A stretch of DNA of 48,779 bases from a virus, in the IMG/VR virus record IMGVR_UViG_3300042389_000320, positions 1 to 48,779 of that record; one strand, given 5' to 3'. This document shows positions 44,482 through 48,779 of this stretch, one piece after another. Within the stretch, counting starts at the first letter, position 1, and each line of letters opens with the position of its first letter. The notes beneath the pieces were generated by a model, which had not been told where the DNA came from, did not search any database, and saw nothing but the letters and a program-made list of their open reading frames with translations. The position numbers were made by a program, and so were the translations under genes.

Positions 44482-47388
44482 ATGCCATTAGTCTTCCCAA
44501 CAAATTCTTCAATCGGTGCTACCTATGATTACGGAGGTATTCATTACATTTACGATGGTAATGGGTGGGTCAATAAGAGCATTTATGGTATTTCTGCTGG
44601 TTCAAATATTAGTTTTGCAAATTATAATGGGACTGGGCCTCTAGTAATTTCAGCTTCTAGTACTGGTGGAGGAATTACTAGTGCTGTTACAAGTATTAAC
44701 GGACTAAGCGGTGCTGTTGGCATATCTGCTGGACAAGATATGTCAATAAGCATTGTAGGTAATACTCTTGCTTTTAGCTCTCCTACTGTTTATGGTATTA
44801 GCGCAAACATATACGCATCAAGTCTTGCAACTGGACTTTTGCACGGTGGAATTATTTCCATAAATGCAGGAAACACTGCTAGATTTGATATAACCTCTGG
44901 AAGAGGCCAAATTCATGCATCAGGATCTACATACACGGCAGATCCACAACCAACATTTAATTATGTTACATGGCCAGCTCAAACAGGAATAACTGTAACA
45001 AATCTTGCAACTTCAGATACAACTTGGCTCTATATTGATTCGTCTGGCAATGTACAGCAAAGAACCGAATATTATACCGATGAACAGTTAGAAACTACTA
45101 TAATCATAGGCCAGTTAGTCCATCCTTCAAGAACTTACATTAATCTTGCAAGAACAAACCCAAATGTTGCTTATGCTACCGATAAGCAATATGAGCAGTT
45201 CATTAGATCTTTCGGCCCCATTAAAGTTTCTGGCCATAGCATTTCCCCAAACGGAGCAAATCTAAAACTCAATAGAACCTCTGGTAAGGCATTCAGCCTT
45301 GGTAGAAACTGGATCAATAATACTGATGACCCTAGCGTAGTTTCAGATCCTGCTCAAACCGATTGTACATTCTTTAGATATTATCGCGGTGTTACTGCCG
45401 GAACCTTCATAACTGTTCCAAATCAGACAGCGATAGATCCGACAAAATATGATAATGGAAGCGGAACATTAGCAACAGTTCCTGGTGGTAAATATACCAT
45501 TCAAAGATTGTTCTATTACCCAAATACACCAACGCTTCTTGGTGTTTATTATGGTAGAGCAGAATATAATAGCATTTCTGTTGCTGCTGCAAATATAGAC
45601 TTAGAAAATTTCTCAGAAATTGAGAATACAAGAACAAATGCAATTTTTGCTGGTTATTTAATAGTCAAATCTGGTGCAACTGATTTAACAAACACAGCAG
45701 ATGCATTGATTATTCAGGCAGGAAGCTTTAGAAGTACATCAAGCGGTGGTGGTTCAGTATCCATAACTCTGGATGACCTCACGGATGTTATTATATCATC
45801 TCCGATAAACTATCAAGTGTTGACTTATGTTGACGGAGTTACTGGTTGGGAAAACAGATCAGTTTCTCAATTACCTTTAGTTTATTCTTTCAATGGTTTG
45901 AGCGGTGCTGTTCAGGGTGTATCTGCCGCTGTTGCTGGGACAGGTATTTCTGTATCAGGTGCGACTGGTTCTGTAACCATTACGAATACTGGAGTTCTTT
46001 CGTTTAATGGAAATACTGGTGCGGTTCAGGGTGTTTCATCTATTAATGGAGCTACTGGTGCAATTACGAATGTTGCTAAGACAAATACAGCACAGACATT
46101 TAGCGGATTACAGAGTTTCAGTACTGGTATAAGCGCAAGTTATGTTAAAACTGACTCAATAGATTCAGCTAATTTATCGATAACTCCATCATTTTTGGGC
46201 GTAGGTAGCGCAACTATAAAATTAAAACAAGATAATGGGCTTAATCAATATTTTACAACGATAAGTGGTGCTGGATCTGCTGCTTCTTCAGACAGAACTA
46301 TAACATTACCAGACGATAATGGTACTGTTGCTCTTACTAAAAATATTGTAAGTTCATTCAATGGACTTACAGGCGCGGTTCAAGGTGTATCTTCCGCTGT
46401 TGCGGGAACAGGTATTTCTGTTTCCGGTGCAACTGGTTCTGTAACCATTACGAATATTGGAGTTCTTTCTTTCAACGGACTCACTGGTGCTGTTCAAGGT
46501 GTTTCATCAATCAATGGAAATACTGGAGCTATTTCCAATGTTGCCTTTATTAATGTAGCACAAACTTTTACAGAAACACAACATTTCAGTCAAGGTCTTA
46601 CAGCAGCAGATGTTGTAGAGTTCTATGCGGATACCAGTTATTTCTATCCAACAGGAAAAGGTAACAGATATGTATCAATAACCCCAGGTCCTCTAAATTA
46701 TGTAAGTGCTAATGGTAACTCTGCTCTAGTTTTAAACCAAAACAACGGAAATGCTGTTTATATTGGTGATTATGATGTTAATAATAATGGCACATATATT
46801 ACTATAGAAGATAATGCCCAAACTATAAGTTTTAATTATTCTGGAATTGTATATAGATTTCCTACTAGTGTCGGATCAGCAAATCAGGTTCTTACAACAG
46901 ATGGCGTTAATCAATTAAGTTGGACCACGATAAGCGGTTCTGGGGGTGGAGTTAGTAGCTTTAATGGTTTAACTGGCGCTGTTCAAGGCGTATCTGCTGC
47001 TATTGGAGGAACTGGAATTTCAGTTTCTGGCGCAACTGGTTCAGTAACAATTACTAATACTGGAGTAAGATCATTTAATGGTTCTACCGGAGATGTTACA
47101 TATAATGCTTTAAGTCGCTATATTGCATCCATTTCAACAAATACCACTGCTGGTTCTACTGCAAATACTGACTTTGTTTATGTTTGTACTGCTGGACTTA
47201 CTTTAACTCTTCCAACCGCTGTATCAAATACAAATAGATATAGTGTTAAAAATACAAGTTCATCTGTAGTAAAGGTGTTTACTACTTCTTCGCAGGCAAT
47301 TGACGGTATCACTTCAGGATATAATCTTACGAGACAATATCAAGCAATAGATGTCATAAGCGATGGTTCTAACTGGTTCGTAATTTGA
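44482..47388 (+). CDS. Modular tail fibre protein with SFNGLTGAVQG repeats
   Basis: 968 aa. The N-terminus (PTNSSIGATYDYGGIHYIYD, GNGWVNKS) is a common fibre-attachment unit. Residues about 469-545, 625-690 and 826-870 carry the module SFNGLTGAVQGVSAAVAGTG, then ISVSGATGSVTITNTGV, found in phage fibres. The C-terminal 90 residues (TAGLTLTLPTAVSNTNRYSV, GYNLTRQYQAIDVISDG, NWFVI) are a well-known terminal fibre domain. The middle part with GNAVYIGDYDVNNNG resembles virion pectin-lyase-like or beta-helix domains. It is likely a trimeric fibre contacting the host. Confidence 0.82.
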   Translation: MPLVFPTNSSIGATYDYGGIHYIYDGNGWVNKSIYGISAGSNISFANYNGTGPLVISASSTGGGITSAVTSINGLSGAVGISAGQDMSISIVGNTLAFSSPTVYGISANIYASSLATGLLHGGIISINAGNTARFDITSGRGQIHASGSTYTADPQPTFNYVTWPAQTGITVTNLATSDTTWLYIDSSGNVQQRTEYYTDEQLETTIIIGQLVHPSRTYINLARTNPNVAYATDKQYEQFIRSFGPIKVSGHSISPNGANLKLNRTSGKAFSLGRNWINNTDDPSVVSDPAQTDCTFFRYYRGVTAGTFITVPNQTAIDPTKYDNGSGTLATVPGGKYTIQRLFYYPNTPTLLGVYYGRAEYNSISVAAANIDLENFSEIENTRTNAIFAGYLIVKSGATDLTNTADALIIQAGSFRSTSSGGGSVSITLDDLTDVIISSPINYQVLTYVDGVTGWENRSVSQLPLVYSFNGLSGAVQGVSAAVAGTGISVSGATGSVTITNTGVLSFNGNTGAVQGVSSINGATGAITNVAKTNTAQTFSGLQSFSTGISASYVKTDSIDSANLSITPSFLGVGSATIKLKQDNGLNQYFTTISGAGSAASSDRTITLPDDNGTVALTKNIVSSFNGLTGAVQGVSSAVAGTGISVSGATGSVTITNIGVLSFNGLTGAVQGVSSINGNTGAISNVAFINVAQTFTETQHFSQGLTAADVVEFYADTSYFYPTGKGNRYVSITPGPLNYVSANGNSALVLNQNNGNAVYIGDYDVNNNGTYITIEDNAQTISFNYSGIVYRFPTSVGSANQVLTTDGVNQLSWTTISGSGGGVSSFNGLTGAVQGVSAAIGGTGISVSGATGSVTITNTGVRSFNGSTGDVTYNALSRYIASISTNTTAGSTANTDFVYVCTAGLTLTLPTAVSNTNRYSVKNTSSSVVKVFTTSSQAIDGITSGYNLTRQYQAIDVISDGSNWFVI
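45886..47095 (+). repeat. Three copies of a fibre module in DNA
   Basis: Related copies start near 45886, 46354 and 46958, each coding SFNGL(T/S)GAVQGVS and the ISVSGATGSVTITN continuation. The first two copies also repeat VLSFNG..GAVQGVSSINGxTGAI directly after. Many silent differences between copies show they are older than the collagen-tract duplications. Confidence 0.7.
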
Positions 47389-47396
47389 GGTAAAAT

Positions 47397-48260
47397 ATGG
47401 CTTATAGTATTCAAAGTATAAATGAATATGTTCTACCAGCATGTGCTCAATCTGAAAATTCATCTCAGTTAGATACTATATTTTTTTCTGACTTTCATCA
47501 AAATGCAAGTCCCACCACCTCAGTTCCATCTCAAGGTGCAGTGTTTTATGCACCATCGGGAAACGGTGGAGCACTTACAAGTAATACAAGCACTCATTTT
47601 GAAGCGTTTGGTATAACTTATGCTTCTGGTGTAGTTTCAGTATCTACAGGAACAACAAGCAATAGCACAGGATATGCTGGATTAGCAACATCTGCTGTTA
47701 TTATACCCGGAATACCAACACCAGATTCTGGGTTGATTACTAAATATGAAGCAGAAATTTTAATAAGAACAGATAGCACCATTCACGGAAATTCTCCAAC
47801 AACCAATAGAGGTTATTATAGATTTGGTTTTATGAGCAGCACAACAAATACTGTTCCTGCCGATGGTGTTTATTTTGAATTTTTATGCGACGGCACAACA
47901 ACTGATACTAATTGGAATATCGTTTTTAGAAAAGACAGTAGCCAAGATAGAGTAGCTACTACGACTGCTGTTACTGCATCAAAGACTTATAGACTATATC
48001 TCTGTGTAGAAAGAGACACTGCAGGAAATTACACAACTACCTATAAAGTAAAAAATACTACTGATAATACCAACGAAGAAAATACTGCTGCTCCAACGAC
48101 AACAGCAAGATATCCAAGTGGAACTGGAGATTATATGGGTATAGTATTTACAAATTCAAAAATAACAACAACATCCACTACTGCTAGATTAGTCTTTGTT
48201 GACTATATTGCAGGTAGAATAAGAAGACCAGTAACCAGAGAAATTTTAATTTTTTCATAA
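47397..48260 (+). CDS. Virion-type beta-sandwich protein (paralogue A)
   Basis: 287 aa, with GAGG before the ATG. It begins MAYSIQSINEYVLPACAQ, has DTIFFSDFHQN, then a Ser/Thr/Gly-rich, strand-dominated body (GLITKYEAEILIRTD, YRFGFMSSTTNTVPADGVYFE, TYRLYLCVERD, ARLVFVDYIAGRI) that resembles jelly-roll carbohydrate-binding folds. The last residues are basic/hydrophobic. It is the first of two tandem copies and directly follows a fibre gene, so an exchangeable receptor-binding tip is a reasonable guess. Confidence 0.65.
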   Translation: MAYSIQSINEYVLPACAQSENSSQLDTIFFSDFHQNASPTTSVPSQGAVFYAPSGNGGALTSNTSTHFEAFGITYASGVVSVSTGTTSNSTGYAGLATSAVIIPGIPTPDSGLITKYEAEILIRTDSTIHGNSPTTNRGYYRFGFMSSTTNTVPADGVYFEFLCDGTTTDTNWNIVFRKDSSQDRVATTTAVTASKTYRLYLCVERDTAGNYTTTYKVKNTTDNTNEENTAAPTTTARYPSGTGDYMGIVFTNSKITTTSTTARLVFVDYIAGRIRRPVTREILIFS

Positions 48261-48261
48261 T

Positions 48262-48779
48262 ATGGCATATAGTATAAGAAGCATTAACGAAAATGTCTTA
48301 GATGGGAGTATCAACAATGATAATCCCAATCAACTTGATTTTACTTGTTTCACTGATTTTATGCAGCTTGCCGCACCAACAAATGCTTTATCCATGTCTG
48401 GTGGAGGTTTTGCTAGCACTACAGGAAATGGTGGAACTGCGACATTTACTTCTTCTGCTTTTGCTTCTTATCAGGGATATATTAGTGGATCTATAAAAGA
48501 CGGGAGCGGAGTAGTTAATTTTAATACAGGATCTACTTCGAACAGTACTGGTTATATTTCACATGGAACAAGTATGAATATACTTCCTGGAATACCTACA
48601 CCAGGATCTGGTTTGATTACTAAATATGAAGCAGAATGTGGTATAGTTTTACAATTAGTTCCTGATCTTATAACAACTACTAGTGGGGCATATAGATTTG
48701 GTTTTATGAATTCAAACGCAAATACCGAACCTACGGATGGAATCTATTTAGAATTTAAATCAGATTCCGCTTTATTGCC
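48262..48779 (+). CDS. Virion-type beta-sandwich protein (paralogue B, 3' partial)
   Basis: 172 codons to the window end, still open. It starts one base after the preceding stop (TAATATG). It shares with paralogue A the start MAYSI.SINE.VL, a DF..F.DF block, the motif PGIPTP.SGLITKYEAE and YRFGFM(S/N)S..N..P.DG(V/I)Y.EF. Between these the two differ strongly. A tandem duplication followed by divergence is the simplest reading. The end of the gene is beyond the window. Confidence 0.7.
   Translation, partial: MAYSIRSINENVLDGSINNDNPNQLDFTCFTDFMQLAAPTNALSMSGGGFASTTGNGGTATFTSSAFASYQGYISGSIKDGSGVVNFNTGSTSNSTGYISHGTSMNILPGIPTPGSGLITKYEAECGIVLQLVPDLITTTSGAYRFGFMNSNANTEPTDGIYLEFKSDSALL

Noticed and set aside
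48302-48496. Leu-rich frame near the window end
   Set aside because: It is out of frame with the partial paralogue B gene, whose homology to paralogue A fixes the frame.

Overview
The window is a segment of an AT-rich genome of a T4-like myovirus (Caudoviricetes). Almost every gene is on the + strand, with ATGA or TAATG overlaps and gaps of a few bases. The T4 core is easy to recognise by gene content and order: neck (13, 14), sheath terminator (15), terminase (16, 17), sheath and tube (18, 19), portal (20), prohead core, protease and scaffold (67-like, 21, 22), capsid (23), recombination (uvsY, uvsW, 47, 46), late sigma factor (55), RNase H, clamp and clamp loader (45, 44, 62) and regA. Gene order and the divergence from T4 resemble marine T4-like phages more than enteric ones. 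No photosynthesis gene, tRNA or other host marker is visible, so the host cannot be named.

Layout. 1-2136: end of a Cys-rich adhesin-like protein and a small Cys-rich protein. 2179-14146: virion assembly module, closed by a strong terminator after the capsid gene. 14218-17419: a tube-like protein, then uvsY, uvsW and an unassigned protein. 17583-25587: sigma 55, then the 47/46 nuclease operon, which also holds a SET-domain protein, a PLP-enzyme-like protein and a DNA methyltransferase. 25619-29480: RNase H, a tiny charged protein, 45/44/62, then small late and membrane proteins and a second terminator. 29576-29977: regA. 29985-38776: a glycan island with about eight glycosyltransferases, three small methyltransferases and a DUF6165-like protein. 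38794-48779: tail-fibre and adhesin module with collagen-like, repeat-rich and tandemly duplicated proteins, running off the window end.

Regulation can be read in part. T4-type late boxes (TATAAATA or NATAAATA) precede gp13, gp67, gp23, regA, the 92-aa protein and two fibre-module genes. The gp13 box lies inside a hairpin that also covers the ribosome-binding site, the arrangement T4 uses to silence late genes on read-through transcripts. Three sigma70-like promoters (uvsY, 55, rnh) place the predicted start point on, or within a few bases of, the start codon, which suggests leaderless early mRNAs.

The least explained parts are the glycan island, the SET / PLP-enzyme / methyltransferase genes woven into the 46/47 operon, and the late-type small proteins inside the replication module.
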